A DNA stretch of 64,000 bases from Ancylothrix sp. D3o (GCF_025370775.1 NZ_JAMXEX010000016.1:56205-120204); one strand, 5' to 3'; positions 7,525-17,576 are shown, numbered from the stretch's first letter. Numbers and translations are program-made. Notes: generated by a model from the sequence alone, not told the origin.

Positions 7525-8586
7525 TTAGCCTTTGATGGAAGGAGCTTCCACAGAAGCCAAGTCGAGAGGGAAGTTATGAGCATTACGCTCGTGCATTACT
7601 TCCATACCCAAGTTAGCGCGGTTGATAACATCAGCCCAGGTATTGATTACGCGACCTTGAGAGTCGATCACAGACTGGTTGAAGTTGAAACCGTTCAAGT
7701 TGAAAGCCATCGTGGAGATACCCAAAGCGGTAAACCAGATGCCGATCACCGGCCAAGCACCCAAGAAGAAGTGCAAGGAACGGCTGTTGTTGAAAGAAGC
7801 GTATTGGAAAATCAAACGACCGAAGTAGCCGTGAGCAGCAACGATGTTGTAGGTTTCTTCTTCTTGACCGAATTTGTAGCCGTAGTTTTGGCTTTCAACT
7901 TCGGTGGTTTCACGAACCAAGCTAGAAGTTACCAAAGAACCGTGCATAGCAGAGAACAACGATCCACCGAATACACCGGCAACTCCCAACATATGGAAGG
8001 GGTGCATCAAGATGTTGTGCTCAGCTTGGAACACCAACATGAAGTTGAAGGTTCCAGAGATACCCAAAGGCATACCATCGGAGAAAGAACCTTGACCCAA
8101 GGGGTAGATCAAGAATACTGCGGTAGCAGCGGCTACGGGAGCGCTGTAAGCTACGCAGATCCAAGGACGCATACCCAAACGGTAGGAGAGTTCCCACTCA
8201 CGACCCATGTAGCAGAATACGCCGATCAAGAAGTGGAAAATTACCAACTGGTAAGGGCCACCATTGTAGAGCCACTCATCGAGAGAAGCGGCTTCCCAAA
8301 TGGGGTAGAAGTGAAGACCGATAGCGTTGCTAGAAGGAACAACGGCGCCGGTGATGATGTTGTTGCCATAGAGTAAAGAACCGGCAACGGGTTCGCGGAT
8401 ACCGTCGATGTCAACCGGAGGGGCTGCAACGAAGGCGATCAAAAAGCAGGTGGTGGCGGTTAAGAGAGTAGGGATCATCAAAACGCCGAACCAGCCGATA
8501 TAAAGGCGGTTTTCGGTGCTTGTAACCCAGCTACAGAACCGTTCCCAAACGTTAGAGCGCTCTGTGCGCTGTAAGGTGGTGGTCAT
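7525..8586 (-). CDS. psbA: Photosystem II reaction-centre protein D1
   Basis: The 353-residue thylakoid membrane protein binds P680 and most ligands of the Mn4CaO5 cluster. Key residues are in place: Tyr161 (Tyr[11 protein letters not shown]), Asp170, Glu189-His190 (FQAEH), and the QB-side [12 protein letters not shown]. Residue 130 is Glu (CYMGREWEL), which marks the high-light/D1:2-type form rather than the Gln130 D1:1 form. The C terminus [13 protein letters not shown] carries the 9-residue extension cut after Ala344 by CtpA. The strong terminator and an isolated promoter show a single-gene transcript. Cyanobacteria usually carry several psbA copies; only this one is in the window. Confidence 0.99.
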   Translation of the reverse strand: MTTTLQRTERSNVWERFCSWVTSTENRLYIGWFGVLMIPTLLTATTCFLIAFVAAPPVDIDGIREPVAGSLLYGNNIITGAVVPSSNAIGLHFYPIWEAASLDEWLYNGGPYQLVIFHFLIGVFCYMGREWELSYRLGMRPWICVAYSAPVAAATAVFLIYPLGQGSFSDGMPLGISGTFNFMLVFQAEHNILMHPFHMLGVAGVFGGSLFSAMHGSLVTSSLVRETTEVESQNYGYKFGQEEETYNIVAAHGYFGRLIFQYASFNNSRSLHFFLGAWPVIGIWFTALGISTMAFNLNGFNFNQSVIDSQGRVINTWADVINRANLGMEVMHERNAHNFPLDLASVEAPSIKG

Positions 8587-8648
8587 CGTTTTATGAGTGC
8601 TTATTTGTTTTTCAAGGTTCAGGGCGGTTGTTTTCCGCCGATGTGAAT

Positions 8649-8678
8649 ACCATAACTCAGTTTTGTTACATTTCGCAA
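8649..8678 (-). promoter_or_regulatory. candidate psbA promoter
   Basis: On the minus strand TTGCGA (8678-8673) and TATGGT (8654-8649) are separated by 18 bases. Transcription would start near 8641, giving a leader of about 55 bases, close to the usual psbA leader length. No clear Shine-Dalgarno sequence precedes the start, and the leader near the ATG is A-rich. Confidence 0.5.
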
Positions 8679-8787
8679 TACTTATTTAATTAATTTAACT
8701 TTTCAGAGACATTAGGAAAACTTATCAAGTTGTTCGGACGTAAAGAAGTTGTAACATCTGAGTGTCCCGACGCTGGAAGGAAAGGCC

Positions 8788-10221
8788 ATGAACTTTTTTG
8801 ACAAGCTGCTTGTTGCAACAGAACGTAATCAGAGTTTGCTTTACGTTGCGCTTGACCCTGACCCCGACAGCTTGCCACAACGCTATGCCAGCGACAACCG
8901 GCTCACCGGCCTCCGCGATTGGTTGCACGATATTATTACAGAAACCGCTGATATAGTCTGTGCATATAAACCCACTTTGGGATACTATCAGGCGCTTGGG
9001 CCGGCCGGTTTAGAACTGCTGGAAGATATCCTGCAATTGATTCCTGAGAATGTGCCGGTGATTTTAGATGCCAAGCACAGCGATTTGAATACAAGCACAG
9101 TATTTGCCCGGATGGCATTTGAACGTTGGGGCGTGGATGCTTGCACGCTGAGTCCATTTGCCGGTTTGGATCATGTTGCGCCCTTTTTGGTGTATCCGGG
9201 GAAAGCCGTGTTTATATTATGTGCTACAGCGAATTTTTCCGGCGCAGAATTGCAAGAATATTCGCTTAAAGATTTACCTTGGTATTTACAATTAGTGCAA
9301 GCAGCAAAAAATTGGGGAACGCCTGAACAATTAGGTTTAGAAGTAATGGGATCAATACCAGATGTGGTAGGAAAAGTTAGAAAAAATGCCCCCGAACGTT
9401 TAATTTTATGGCTGGGGGATGTGGTCAAAAGAGAAGATTTAGGAGAAATTTTAGCAGCCGGTTTGAATGAAAATGGCGAGGGATTATTAGTGCCGGTGCC
9501 GGCAGATTTGCTGGCAGAAGAACGCTGCTCAGAAGCGGTGCAACGATTGCGAGATACGGTGAACATTAAACGGCTTGAAATCATGCGAGAAGGGCCAAGC
9601 TGTGAGCTTTGGTTGCCGGATGTTTGTTTTTTGCAGCATCAGGCGCATCGGGATTTAATTTTACAGCTTTTTGATATTGGTTGTATTACATTTGGCGATC
9701 ATGTACAAGCATCGGGTGCCATTTTTCCCTATTATATTGACTTGCGAAAAATTATTTCCCAGCCCCAGATTTTTCATCAAATTGTCGGGGCGTATGCAGA
9801 GATTTTAGAGGTGTTGGAGTATGACCGCATTGCCGGAATTCCTTATGGTTCTTTGCCAACGGCGACGGGGTTAGCGTTGCGTTTAGAAAAGCCGATGATT
9901 TTTCCCCGCAAAGAAGTGAAAGCACATGGAGCAAAACGAGTGATTGAGGGTAACTTTGTGGAGGGGGAAAAGATTGTCGTGGTGGATGATATTCTAATTT
10001 CCGGAAAAAGCGTTATGGAAGGTGCCCAAAAGTTGAAGGCGGCGGGATTAGAAGTAGAAGATATTGTCGTTTTTATTGACCATGAAAAAGGGGTGAAAGA
10101 CCGGCTCAGGGAAAATGGCTATCGGGGTCATTCGGTGTTAAAAATTTCAGAAATTGCTGAGACTTTATATCAAGCCGGCAGAATTGATTCTCAGCAGTAT
10201 CAATTGTTTGTAGATTATTAA
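8788..10221 (+). CDS. pyrF-pyrE: Bifunctional orotidine-5'-phosphate decarboxylase / orotate phosphoribosyltransferase
   Basis: The 477-residue fusion covers the last two steps of UMP synthesis, in the reverse domain order to animal UMP synthase. Residues 1-265 are an OMP decarboxylase of the PyrF type 2 group, with the catalytic DAKHSDLNTS (Asp94, Lys96, Asp99). Residues about 290-477 are the phosphoribosyltransferase, with the PRPP-binding motif VVVDDILISGKS (about 396-407) and the Lys-rich loop before it. GGAAGG sits about 9 bases before the ATG. The stop overlaps the convergent RusA gene's stop by 4 bases. PyrF-PyrE fusions of this order are common in cyanobacteria. Confidence 0.95.
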   Translation: MNFFDKLLVATERNQSLLYVALDPDPDSLPQRYASDNRLTGLRDWLHDIITETADIVCAYKPTLGYYQALGPAGLELLEDILQLIPENVPVILDAKHSDLNTSTVFARMAFERWGVDACTLSPFAGLDHVAPFLVYPGKAVFILCATANFSGAELQEYSLKDLPWYLQLVQAAKNWGTPEQLGLEVMGSIPDVVGKVRKNAPERLILWLGDVVKREDLGEILAAGLNENGEGLLVPVPADLLAEERCSEAVQRLRDTVNIKRLEIMREGPSCELWLPDVCFLQHQAHRDLILQLFDIGCITFGDHVQASGAIFPYYIDLRKIISQPQIFHQIVGAYAEILEVLEYDRIAGIPYGSLPTATGLALRLEKPMIFPRKEVKAHGAKRVIEGNFVEGEKIVVVDDILISGKSVMEGAQKLKAAGLEVEDIVVFIDHEKGVKDRLRENGYRGHSVLKISEIAETLYQAGRIDSQQYQLFVDY

Positions 10222-11063
10222 TCAGCCGTTAGATCAGTTGGCAGAGGAATAATGGTTATATGTGCGCCTTGGATGCCTTCGGGTATAAGTTTAAAAGCGA
10301 TTTCTGGGATGTAAGAGATGTTGTCGTTTTTGAATACTCCGACGGCAACTAAAGCATCAAGAAAACTGCCGATAATGTTGTCTGCGTCGGCATTCATTCG
10401 GTGTTTTCCAATCAGACGAACTTTGACGGCGGCGCGGGGGATAGGGAACACCGGCAAATTTTGTTTTTCATTCATTTGTCGGTAGAGTTCCACTTCGGCA
10501 AAGTTTCGCCAGGCGCGATATCGGGGGGGTAAATAAGTTCCGTTTCGGGTGACTCTGGGGCGTGCTTTGGGAACGACATTACCAGGGAGAAAAAACGTGA
10601 TTTTTTCAACGGTTTTTTGTTTAAAAAGGCTGGGAGTTGCTTCTAATGTGGCTGTCATTTGTATTGGTTGTTCGGTTTCTTCTTCCCAGTTTTCTTCGTC
10701 AATGTCAAAGGTTAGTGATGGATGAAAATATTCGGGTTTTTTGGTTAGCAAAGCGCTGCTAGGCGGCGGGGTTAATGTTGGCCAACCTTGGGCAATTGAA
10801 ATGTAGGTTTGGGCTGTTTTTTCGGAAAAATTGCAATTTTGTGCCAGCCAGGTTTGCCATTCGCTGGGGGTGAGTTGTTCTTGCAGTTGCAATAAGGCTT
10901 CACCCGCATCTCTGGCAAAAACTAGGCCGGTGGTGGGGTTGTCGATGCAGCAGCGGTGGGCTTTGTTGATGCGTGTGGTGATGTCTTGCTGGGGTGAGAG
11001 AATGGGGGTTTCTCGCACCGGCAGTTGTCGAAAGGTTGGCAGTAGTTGGTTTGTGGGTGTCAA
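10218..11063 (-). CDS. RusA-family Holliday-junction endonuclease with N-terminal helical domain
   Basis: The C-terminal half (about residues 150-281) has the RusA signature: FLPGNVVPKARPRVTRNGTY, YRAWRNFAEVEL, and NADADNIIGSFLDALVAVGVFKNDN, which supplies the conserved acidic residues. RusA resolves Holliday junctions and is often of phage origin. The N-terminal half (about 25-95: ARDAGEALLQLQEQLTPSEWQTWL..NFSEKTAQTYISIAQ) resembles DUF3102-type phage DNA-binding helices, so the protein looks like a fusion of a DNA-binding module and a resolvase. No other phage genes are adjacent, so it is probably a domesticated or stand-alone copy. Confidence 0.8.
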   Translation of the reverse strand: MTPTNQLLPTFRQLPVRETPILSPQQDITTRINKAHRCCIDNPTTGLVFARDAGEALLQLQEQLTPSEWQTWLAQNCNFSEKTAQTYISIAQGWPTLTPPPSSALLTKKPEYFHPSLTFDIDEENWEEETEQPIQMTATLEATPSLFKQKTVEKITFFLPGNVVPKARPRVTRNGTYLPPRYRAWRNFAEVELYRQMNEKQNLPVFPIPRAAVKVRLIGKHRMNADADNIIGSFLDALVAVGVFKNDNISYIPEIAFKLIPEGIQGAHITIIPLPTDLTAD

Positions 11064-11329
11064 GGCAGTTTTTTGATGGTAGTTTTGTTGTACTTTTTCA
11101 GATGGATTCGCTGTTTTTCACCGGCCCTCCGGCAGATACGATAGCATTTTTTTAAAGGCTGATGTTTATTATTCAATTTTTCGGGCAATGTCAAGGCAAA
11201 TTAGATGTTTTTTGGGCAAAATGGGCTTTTTTTAGATTTAACTGCTGAAATTTATTAAAATTTTTTAAAGGAAGGAGGCCGGTTTTCATGTTCAGCAAGA
11301 AATGATTGAATATTGGGTAAAATACAATA

Positions 11330-12211
11330 ATGTCTAAATACCTACCTCCTGAATTTAAAAACCTCATTGAGCCCACCTCTATTGCCCTTGCAGCGAGTGT
11401 GGAACGTGCCGATATCGCCACTCCCTTGAGTGAGCAATCAATTCCTACAACCTTTGTCCGCAAAGGTGCCAGTGGCGTACCAATTTTATTATTACATGGC
11501 TTTGATAGCTCACTTTTTGAATTCCGCCGACTCTTTCCTTTACTCTCAGAAAACCACGAAACTTGGGCGGTTGATTTATTAGGTTTTGGCTTCACAGAAC
11601 GCCTGGAAAATCTGCCTATCTCCCCCACAGCCATTAAAACCCATCTCTATTATTTCTGGAAAAGTTTAATCAACCGGCCTGTTATTTTAGTCGGCGTTTC
11701 TATGGGTGGTGCGGCGGCAATTGATATTGCGTTAACTTACCCAGAAATGGTGCAAAAATTAGTGCTTGTAGACAGTGCTGGGATGACAAGCGGGCCGGCA
11801 ATGGGTAAGTTTTTAATTTCCCCTTTAGGCTATTTAGCCACCGAGTTTTTACGCAATCCAAAAGTACGGCAAAATATCAGCAAAACCGCTTATTTTGATG
11901 AAACTTTTGCCTCGGAAGATGCCGCCCTTTGTGCAGCTTTACATCTAAAAATGCCGCGCTGGAATCAAGCTTTAATTGCCTTTACAAAAAGCGGTGGTTA
12001 TCGCTCATTTATTGATAAATTGCACCATCTTACCCAACCAACGCTGATTTTATGGGGAGAAAATGACCGCATTTTGGGTATAAAAGATGCGGCTAAGTTT
12101 GAAACCGCAATTTCTGGAAGTAAGTTAATTTGGATTAAAAATTGTGGTCATGTGCCGCATTTGGAACAACCAGAAATTACAGCACGGCATATTTTAGAGT
12201 TTGGAATTTAA
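11330..12211 (+). CDS. Alpha/beta hydrolase
   Basis: The 293-residue alpha/beta-hydrolase has the HG oxyanion motif LLLHGFDSS, nucleophile elbow GVSMGG (Ser about 126), acid WGENDRI, and the final histidine in NCGHVPHLEQPE. The substrate cannot be told from sequence; relatives include C-C bond hydrolases and esterases. No signal peptide is present. It stands alone between the RusA gene and a convergent small gene, with only a 42-base gap filled by a dispersed repeat. Confidence 0.88.
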   Translation: MSKYLPPEFKNLIEPTSIALAASVERADIATPLSEQSIPTTFVRKGASGVPILLLHGFDSSLFEFRRLFPLLSENHETWAVDLLGFGFTERLENLPISPTAIKTHLYYFWKSLINRPVILVGVSMGGAAAIDIALTYPEMVQKLVLVDSAGMTSGPAMGKFLISPLGYLATEFLRNPKVRQNISKTAYFDETFASEDAALCAALHLKMPRWNQALIAFTKSGGYRSFIDKLHHLTQPTLILWGENDRILGIKDAAKFETAISGSKLIWIKNCGHVPHLEQPEITARHILEFGI

Positions 12212-12243
12212 ACCGCAGATAAACGCAGATAGCCTATCTGCGT
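12211..12243. repeat. dispersed CGCAGAT repeat, copy 1
   Basis: AACCGCAGATAAACGCAGAT (12211-12230) begins directly at the hydrolase stop codon. ACGCAGAT and ATCTGCGT (12236-12243) form a hairpin around AGCCT. Related copies lie at 36698-36727 and 53803-53832. Here the hairpin may serve as a shared transcript end for the two convergent genes. Confidence 0.75.
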
Positions 12244-12253
12244 TCATTTAGGG

Positions 12254-12688
12254 TTAAATAATAGCTTCAATTTGTTGGCTCATCCCCTGTTCTAAGCGGG
12301 AAATTAAAGTATCGACATCTACGCCAACTTGAGCAAAACATTCGGGGGGTAAAGGATCTGGTTGGTATTGGATGAGTTTGATTTGACCGGCACCAATTCC
12401 AATAATTAAAACTTCTTTTTCCGGTTGGTGGTTATCCACAATTCCTAACACTTCCCGAAAGTGATTATTTGCATTTTTATTTAATTGTTCAATGGCTGTT
12501 CTGGGACAATACACAAAATGCGGTTGCGGCTTTAAATCGATACCCAAGGTTTCGTCTGTTTTGCCTTTCTCTAAATGTAATCCCCAGGCTAATGCAGCGA
12601 TTTCTTTCTGATTATATCGCACAAATTCGCCTAGCTGCCGGCGCCATTTTTCTTCTGTAACATTAGGCTGGATAGGATTGCCAAACAT
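12254..12688 (-). CDS. Conserved cyanobacterial protein, possibly CcmS-like
   Basis: I start the gene at ATG 12688 (144 residues, MFGNPIQPNV), preceded by AAGAAGG, rather than at the longer open frame that would run 31 bases into the exporter gene. The body (EEKWRRQLGEFVRYNQKEIAALAWGL, LGIDLKPQPHFVYCPRTAIEQLNKN, LGIVDNHQPEKEVLIIGIG-GQIKLIQYQPDPLPPECF) matches a protein family found across cyanobacteria. I believe some members are annotated as the beta-carboxysome assembly chaperone CcmS, but I cannot confirm this without a search. No carboxysome genes are nearby. It lies just downstream of the ABC exporter in the same direction and may be co-transcribed. Confidence 0.6.
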   Translation of the reverse strand: MFGNPIQPNVTEEKWRRQLGEFVRYNQKEIAALAWGLHLEKGKTDETLGIDLKPQPHFVYCPRTAIEQLNKNANNHFREVLGIVDNHQPEKEVLIIGIGAGQIKLIQYQPDPLPPECFAQVGVDVDTLISRLEQGMSQQIEAII

Positions 12689-12759
12689 GATGTTTTCTGC
12701 CTTCTTTTCGGAGTGAGATTTCGGAATGTTTTCTACTTTATCACGGGTGGGGCTGATTT

Positions 12760-14532
12760 TTATGCTCGTATTCCCATTTGCACTTGCCATAAACCGGCAT
12801 ATATGCCTTTTTGTTCGAGCAGTTGTTCATGCCGGCCCCATTCTATAAGTTTGCCATGTTCCATGACATAAATGCAATCAGCATTTCTGACTGTTGATAG
12901 CCGGTGTGCAATAGCAATGGTAGTGCGGTTTTGGGTAATGCGTTCTAGGGATTTTTGAATAGCTGCTTCTGTTTCGTTATCTACAGCGGAGGTGGCTTCA
13001 TCTAATATTAATATTGGCGGGTTTTTGAGGATGGCGCGAGCAATTGCTAATCTTTGTCTTTGTCCGCCAGAAAGTTTTTGTCCCCGTTCTCCTACAATCG
13101 TATCATAACCCTGGGGAAGTTGGGTAATAAATTCGTGGGCTTCTGCTATTTTTGCCGCTTCTATGATTGCTTCAAAGGTGGCATTAAACGTGCCGTAGGC
13201 GATATTTTCTGATACGGTTCCATGAAATAAAAATACATCTTGGCTGACTAATCCAATGGCTTGCCGCAAGTCTTTTAATTGAATTTGTTTGATGTCGGTT
13301 CCATCAATAGTAATCGTCCCTGATTCAATTTCGTAAAGGCGCAATAATAGCTTGACTAAAGTGCTTTTTCCGCTGCCGGTTGAACCGACAATCGCAATGG
13401 TTGCACCGGCGGGAATTTGCAGGCTCAAATTTTGAATCACCGGCCTCCTATTTGGATAGGCAAAAGCGACATCTTTTAGCTCAATTTCACCGCGTACCCA
13501 TTCCACCGGCAAAGCTTTATCCCCAGAATGAATTTCTATGGGAGTGTCTAATAAATTCAGCACTCTTGTGGTAGAAGCCATTGCTCTTTGATATTGATCA
13601 AACGTTTCTCCCAATCGCGTTAAAGGCCATAACAACCGCTGAATTAAAAACACTAAAACGCTATAAGTTCCCACCGACATTTTACCATTCACAGCTTCCA
13701 TCCCACCATAAAGTAATAAAGCCGTAAACCCCACCAAAATAATCATCCGAATTAGGGGAACAAAGGCAGCAGAAAGGGTAATTGCACGGCGGTTACTTTG
13801 GCGATATGCTTCACTTTCTCTCTCGATACGTTTGGCTTCGTAGGCTTCGGCGGTGAAGCTTTTAATCGTGGTAATTCCTTGCAAATTATTGGCTAATTGT
13901 CCATTGAGTAAACTGACTTTTTCCCGCACCTCTGCATACCGGGGTGCAAGCAAACCTTGAAATAAAACAGAACCCCACAAAATAAATGGCATCGGTAACA
14001 TCGCCATCCACGCCACACTCGGCGCCAGAATGAAAAATGCACCGCCAATAATAATAACGGTGGCGCTGACTTGCAAGATTTCATTTGCACCAAAATCAAG
14101 GAATCTTTCGAGTTGATTAATGTCATCGCTGAGGATAGACATCAAAGCGCCGGTGCTGCGTTCTTCAAAGTAAGATATTTCTAATTCTTGAATGTGGCGG
14201 TAGGCATCTTGTCTTAAATTATGCTGGATAGATTGACCTAAATTTCGCCATAGTCTTGCATAAGCATATTCAAAAATTGATTCCAATATCCAGACAATGA
14301 CTGTCAAAATAGAGAGGATAATAAATTGACTAAAAACGTCTTTAACTCCCCATTTAGCGATCAGGGAATCTTCTTGTTTGACAATTACATCAACAGCAGC
14401 CCCAATTAAAGCTGGGGGTGCTAGGTCGAATATTTTATTAAGAATTGAACAAACCGTTGCTTGCCAAATTTGAATTTGATATTGCTTACCGTAGTTGAAC
14501 AGGCGCCGGAGGGGGTGAGCGGTTTTAGTCAC
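12760..14532 (-). CDS. ABC exporter, fused permease-ATPase (MsbA/MDR type)
   Basis: The 590-residue half-transporter has six membrane segments in residues 1-315 followed by an ATPase domain: Walker [10 protein letters not shown] (about 383-391), signature LSGGQRQR (about 485), Walker [13 protein letters not shown] (about 506), and H-loop IAHRLST. It would work as a homodimer exporting lipids, drugs or glycolipids; the substrate is unknown. The first 133 codons and 79 bases upstream are repeated at 17855-18325 on the far side of a restriction-modification insertion. The gene itself is intact, but its upstream region beyond 14611 is now sequence from that insertion. Confidence 0.93.
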   Translation of the reverse strand: MTKTAHPLRRLFNYGKQYQIQIWQATVCSILNKIFDLAPPALIGAAVDVIVKQEDSLIAKWGVKDVFSQFIILSILTVIVWILESIFEYAYARLWRNLGQSIQHNLRQDAYRHIQELEISYFEERSTGALMSILSDDINQLERFLDFGANEILQVSATVIIIGGAFFILAPSVAWMAMLPMPFILWGSVLFQGLLAPRYAEVREKVSLLNGQLANNLQGITTIKSFTAEAYEAKRIERESEAYRQSNRRAITLSAAFVPLIRMIILVGFTALLLYGGMEAVNGKMSVGTYSVLVFLIQRLLWPLTRLGETFDQYQRAMASTTRVLNLLDTPIEIHSGDKALPVEWVRGEIELKDVAFAYPNRRPVIQNLSLQIPAGATIAIVGSTGSGKSTLVKLLLRLYEIESGTITIDGTDIKQIQLKDLRQAIGLVSQDVFLFHGTVSENIAYGTFNATFEAIIEAAKIAEAHEFITQLPQGYDTIVGERGQKLSGGQRQRLAIARAILKNPPILILDEATSAVDNETEAAIQKSLERITQNRTTIAIAHRLSTVRNADCIYVMEHGKLIEWGRHEQLLEQKGIYAGLWQVQMGIRA

Positions 14533-14611
14533 AGGTTTAAGTGAAAGAAAATTGAAGATTGGAATTTACCAAGAGGGCAATTTCTATTTTATCTGATTTG
14601 TAGGATTCGTG
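14141..14611 (-). repeat. 471-bp direct repeat, copy A (intact gene side)
   Basis: This segment matches 17855-18325 with no gaps. I count six differences in 471 bases, at 14277, 14307, 14474, 14476, 14494 and 14604. It covers the first 131 codons of the ABC exporter gene plus 79 bases upstream. The two copies bound 3243 bases of unique sequence that hold the restriction-modification genes. Past 14611 only a loose resemblance to the sequence after 18325 remains. Confidence 0.95.
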
Positions 14612-15050
14612 GTACGGAACTGGAGGTTTTTAGTGACTGGTGTAATTTTTCAAAAAGCCCCTTTCTTGTAAGCTAGAGAAAGCTGAGTATGAAATGCTCC
14701 AATTTTCTCGGTATTTGCTAAGGATATTTTCAAGTTATATGGAGGGGCCGAATACTCGTTTGTCTAGTTCGCTTGACTTCGCCGTTGCAGTATACAGTGG
14801 CCGATTGAGAAGAAACACTCGCTATCGCCAGTAATCAGGAACATGACTTTACACGCAAAAGCTGTTTGCGGTTTAATGCCTTCAAAGGTTTTATGGCGCA
14901 ACTGCCCTACAACTAATAGTAGCGGGGCCGCCCGCCGCTTAGTGGAAAAAGAAACAGCCAAAAAAATACTCATCAAACAATTGCAAATCACCGCCAGATG
15001 CAAAGATAATCTATTGGCACACCCGACAACCGAGCAAGGATTGCAGAATC
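14612..15050. other. Left part of the R-M insertion, no assigned gene
   Basis: Between the repeat edge and the endonuclease start there is no gene I can assign. A plus-strand frame runs from ATG 14843 into the endonuclease gene in another frame. Its first 69 codons (MTLHAKAVCGLMPSKVLWRN...) have no features I recognise. It could be a small leader or control gene, or chance. The segment presumably holds the promoter of the endonuclease gene and, reading left, the present upstream region of the exporter. Confidence 0.4.
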
Positions 15051-16037
15051 ATGGCAAGAGACCCAGCTATTTCGGACATTTTTTATTACTTCGAGCAGTT
15101 TTCCAGTCTTCAAACCGGTCGCACGATAGGACGAAAAATCGGGGTTATGCAGGAAGTTATGCTAAGAAAGTATCTGATGCAATCTCCGGCAGTGGCTGAA
15201 CGCATCCTATTGGAACATTCTGTAGAAGGACTCTCAGGAGCAACTCACAAACTGGAATTCTTGGTTTGTAATTTGTCAGACCGGCTCGTGATGCCCATCA
15301 ACCAGCCAATTCAGTATGGTGGTATTGAGTTACAAATGGTTTCTGGGAAAAATGATTCTGCCAAAATTGTAGCGCGGTGGTTGGATGAAGATAATCCTGT
15401 CAGGCTTGTTAGCGAGATAAAGAAAGGCGCGACGTTTAATAGCAAACCACTCTTGCTGCGCCTTAGACGCGAGGGACTTGTCGCCCGGTTGATAGAAGTC
15501 AGTTCGGATTATGCAGAGTTAGCTTTACTTGAACCGGCTGTACCCCTGGCCACTATTGAAAGCAAGCGGGTAGGAGCCCAACGGTTTTCTAGTAGTGACA
15601 AACTGGGCGCTGGAATCCAAACTATCGAGAAGGCAAAGCAAGCCGCTTTGGTTGCGATTGATGCTGACTTGCGTTTCAATGGCACCGTTAAGCCACAAGC
15701 TGTGCCACAACAGTTACGCCGCTACTTATCAATTGTGGTGCTTGGCAATGGTGTTCATTGGGAAAGAAAGTCGCGTAGGGTCTTGTTGACTTATGTTGAC
15801 CACGTTTATCTAGTGCCGGACACTTCTATTATTCGCTATTGCGATTATGTGCGAAACCTATCCCAACAGAAAGGAGAAGACTTTTTACAATTCTATATGG
15901 ATTATTTCTCTGGAATGACAACTATGAAGAATGATAATTTTCAAGTTGATGACGACGATTTTGTAGCACTTGAAGGCGATTCAGTGTCTTTACTCACAGT
16001 GGTCGAGCAACATATCACGAATATCAACCCGATTTAG
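15051..16037 (+). CDS. Putative type II restriction endonuclease
   Basis: The 328-residue protein matches no family I recognise by eye. It is assigned by context: it converges on a DNA methyltransferase gene with a 14-base overlap of their 3' ends, and a HARE-HTH gene lies upstream of that methyltransferase. Candidate catalytic residues are in PLATIESKRVGAQRFSSSDKLGAG (an E-x-K pair about residues 168-170) with upstream acidic residues in ISDYAELALLEP-like strands, loosely fitting a PD-(D/E)xK fold. LLTYVDHVYLVPDTSIIRYCDYV near the C terminus is well ordered and hydrophobic. The recognition site is unknown. Confidence 0.6.
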   Translation: MARDPAISDIFYYFEQFSSLQTGRTIGRKIGVMQEVMLRKYLMQSPAVAERILLEHSVEGLSGATHKLEFLVCNLSDRLVMPINQPIQYGGIELQMVSGKNDSAKIVARWLDEDNPVRLVSEIKKGATFNSKPLLLRLRREGLVARLIEVSSDYAELALLEPAVPLATIESKRVGAQRFSSSDKLGAGIQTIEKAKQAALVAIDADLRFNGTVKPQAVPQQLRRYLSIVVLGNGVHWERKSRRVLLTYVDHVYLVPDTSIIRYCDYVRNLSQQKGEDFLQFYMDYFSGMTTMKNDNFQVDDDDFVALEGDSVSLLTVVEQHITNINPI

Positions 16038-17301
16038 GTTTATTGAAGACGAGAATAGCGTCACGTTTTTCGGCTTTGCCGTGATAATCGGCGCGGTTTT
16101 TATAAGCATACTTTCCGGTTCCATAGTGTGTCGTGCGGTAAATTGTCTGCTTGTGTCTAAATCCAGCCATCTCTCCCATTTCGATGAACCACCTATGCAC
16201 CGGAAGAAGCTCCCCTTTGATTGTTGAATCACCGATCACAACACAGCACATTGCACCGGGGCGGAGCAATTGCCATAGCCCTTCGAGCATTTGCAGATTA
16301 CCTATCCTATAACTCTCAATGACTTGTGGGTTCGCAGGCCAACTGCGTGTTTCCAACTTCCGCAGTTGCTTATAGTCTAAGTAGTCGCTCCCTAACAAAT
16401 TACGAGATTGCACAGACCATTGATTAAATAAGCCATCCAGCCACAGAAGTTCAAGACGGTAAACAGGTAGGTAATCGAAGCAATTCACATAGGGCGGGTG
16501 TGTTAAAGCCAAATCAAATGATTCGCTAGCAAACTCTGAGGACTTGATTAATGCCCGGTTATCGCCAAGATAACAGGCAGCAGTGGCCTCGCCTTTGACA
16601 GCTACGCCGAATTCTTTCATCCTCTGGCACATATCCAACGACTTCTTTTCAAAAACCTCCAGTGGTGAACGAGGCGCTTTACCTTTGTTTATATGAGGCC
16701 GCACTTCACCATCGTAAGCTCTCGAAACCCTGCGGATGATGGAGGCAAAGGCTAACAGATAAAAATCTTTAATCGTGCCAGACTCAAAACCGTAAATAGC
16801 GTGACGTAAGGCGCACAATTCTAAGGTTGCTTGAAGGGAGAACCATTTCTCCAATTCTTCCATCGGCAGGTGATCGATAGCTATTTCAGCCTCGCCGCTT
16901 TCGAGAAAGTCCTTTGCAACAAGTAAGATTTTTCGACACGCATCCTCCAAAGCCTGCGCTGGCAAGAAAGTCGTTTTTACATTAGCCGCCAAGACACCAA
17001 GCGGATTAATATCGACACCTATCGCATTATGACCTGCAATAACTGCTTCCACAAGGGTTGTTCCGCTTCCTGAATAGTTGTCAATGATGTTGGCGGGGCC
17101 ATTGGTTTCTATAAACTCATTAATGACTCTCTTCGCCAATGCAGAAGGAAATTTTCCATAGTAGCGAAAGAAGTTGTGCGTCAGATAAGCATATTCATGG
17201 ATTGTGCCGTTCAACTCCCATAAATTGCCAAGATCAGCCGAAACTTCGAGTCGATTAGTGTTTTCCAAGTCGTTCACTTCAAAAAGGCTTGCTGAAGTCA
17301 C
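16024..17301 (-). CDS. DNA methyltransferase of a type II R-M system
   Basis: The 425-residue protein has an S-adenosylmethionine-binding motif NIIDNYSGSGTTLVEAV (about 71-87) with NAIGVDINPLGVLAA after it, and a catalytic THPPYVNCFDY (about 267-277). The order, SAM motif first and (T/D)PPY later, fits amino-methyltransferases (N4-cytosine or N6-adenine) of the Trm11/permuted N6_N4 type rather than a C5 enzyme. FFRYYGKFPSALAKRVINEFI upstream of motif I is typical of this subgroup. It protects host DNA from the convergent endonuclease. A HARE-HTH gene ends 29 bases upstream in the same direction. Confidence 0.85.
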   Translation of the reverse strand: MTSASLFEVNDLENTNRLEVSADLGNLWELNGTIHEYAYLTHNFFRYYGKFPSALAKRVINEFIETNGPANIIDNYSGSGTTLVEAVIAGHNAIGVDINPLGVLAANVKTTFLPAQALEDACRKILLVAKDFLESGEAEIAIDHLPMEELEKWFSLQATLELCALRHAIYGFESGTIKDFYLLAFASIIRRVSRAYDGEVRPHINKGKAPRSPLEVFEKKSLDMCQRMKEFGVAVKGEATAACYLGDNRALIKSSEFASESFDLALTHPPYVNCFDYLPVYRLELLWLDGLFNQWSVQSRNLLGSDYLDYKQLRKLETRSWPANPQVIESYRIGNLQMLEGLWQLLRPGAMCCVVIGDSTIKGELLPVHRWFIEMGEMAGFRHKQTIYRTTHYGTGKYAYKNRADYHGKAEKRDAILVFNKPKSG

Positions 17302-17330
17302 AATACCACCTCGCTCTATAAATATTACTC

Positions 17331-17576
17331 TTAATTTAAACCCAGGCGAACATAACCGGGCCCAACACGAGTTTTACGCCGTGCAAAGATGCGTTTCATT
17401 CGTCCGCTCTGGCCATCCCGCCCATCCGTATATAAAACGGCCATGTTTGTAAAAACAGGCGTCTTGTCCTCTGGCCTAATCAAACCACGTTTAATGCCTG
17501 CCTCTGTGATTTCGCCAACCGTCATTAGTTGTTCTGATGCTTCCAGAACAATCAAAGCTGCTTCTCTGTAAGTCAT
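17331..17576 (-). CDS. HARE-HTH domain protein
   Basis: The 81-residue protein is a single HARE-HTH (HB1/ASXL/restriction endonuclease HTH) domain: MTYREAALIVLEASEQLMTVGEITEAGIKRGLIRPEDKTPV then a basic wing RMKRIFARRKTRVGPGYVRLGL. The domain occurs in restriction enzymes, RNA polymerase delta subunit and chromatin proteins, where it is thought to read DNA. Placed as first gene before the methyltransferase, it is probably a DNA-reading or control component of the R-M system. A free-standing copy is less common than a fused one. Confidence 0.75.
   Translation of the reverse strand: MTYREAALIVLEASEQLMTVGEITEAGIKRGLIRPEDKTPVFTNMAVLYTDGRDGQSGRMKRIFARRKTRVGPGYVRLGLN

Noticed and set aside
7576..8376. 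Long open frame (266 codons) antisense to psbA
   Set aside because: psbA is certain on the other strand; the antisense frame has no recognisable domain and arises from psbA's codon pattern.
11191..11634. 147-residue minus-strand frame overlapping the start of the alpha/beta hydrolase
   Set aside because: It overlaps a clear hydrolase gene in the opposite direction and has no recognisable domain.
14843..15050. Small gene before the endonuclease
   Set aside because: The frame continues into the endonuclease gene out of phase and shows no domain; kept only as an unassigned stretch.
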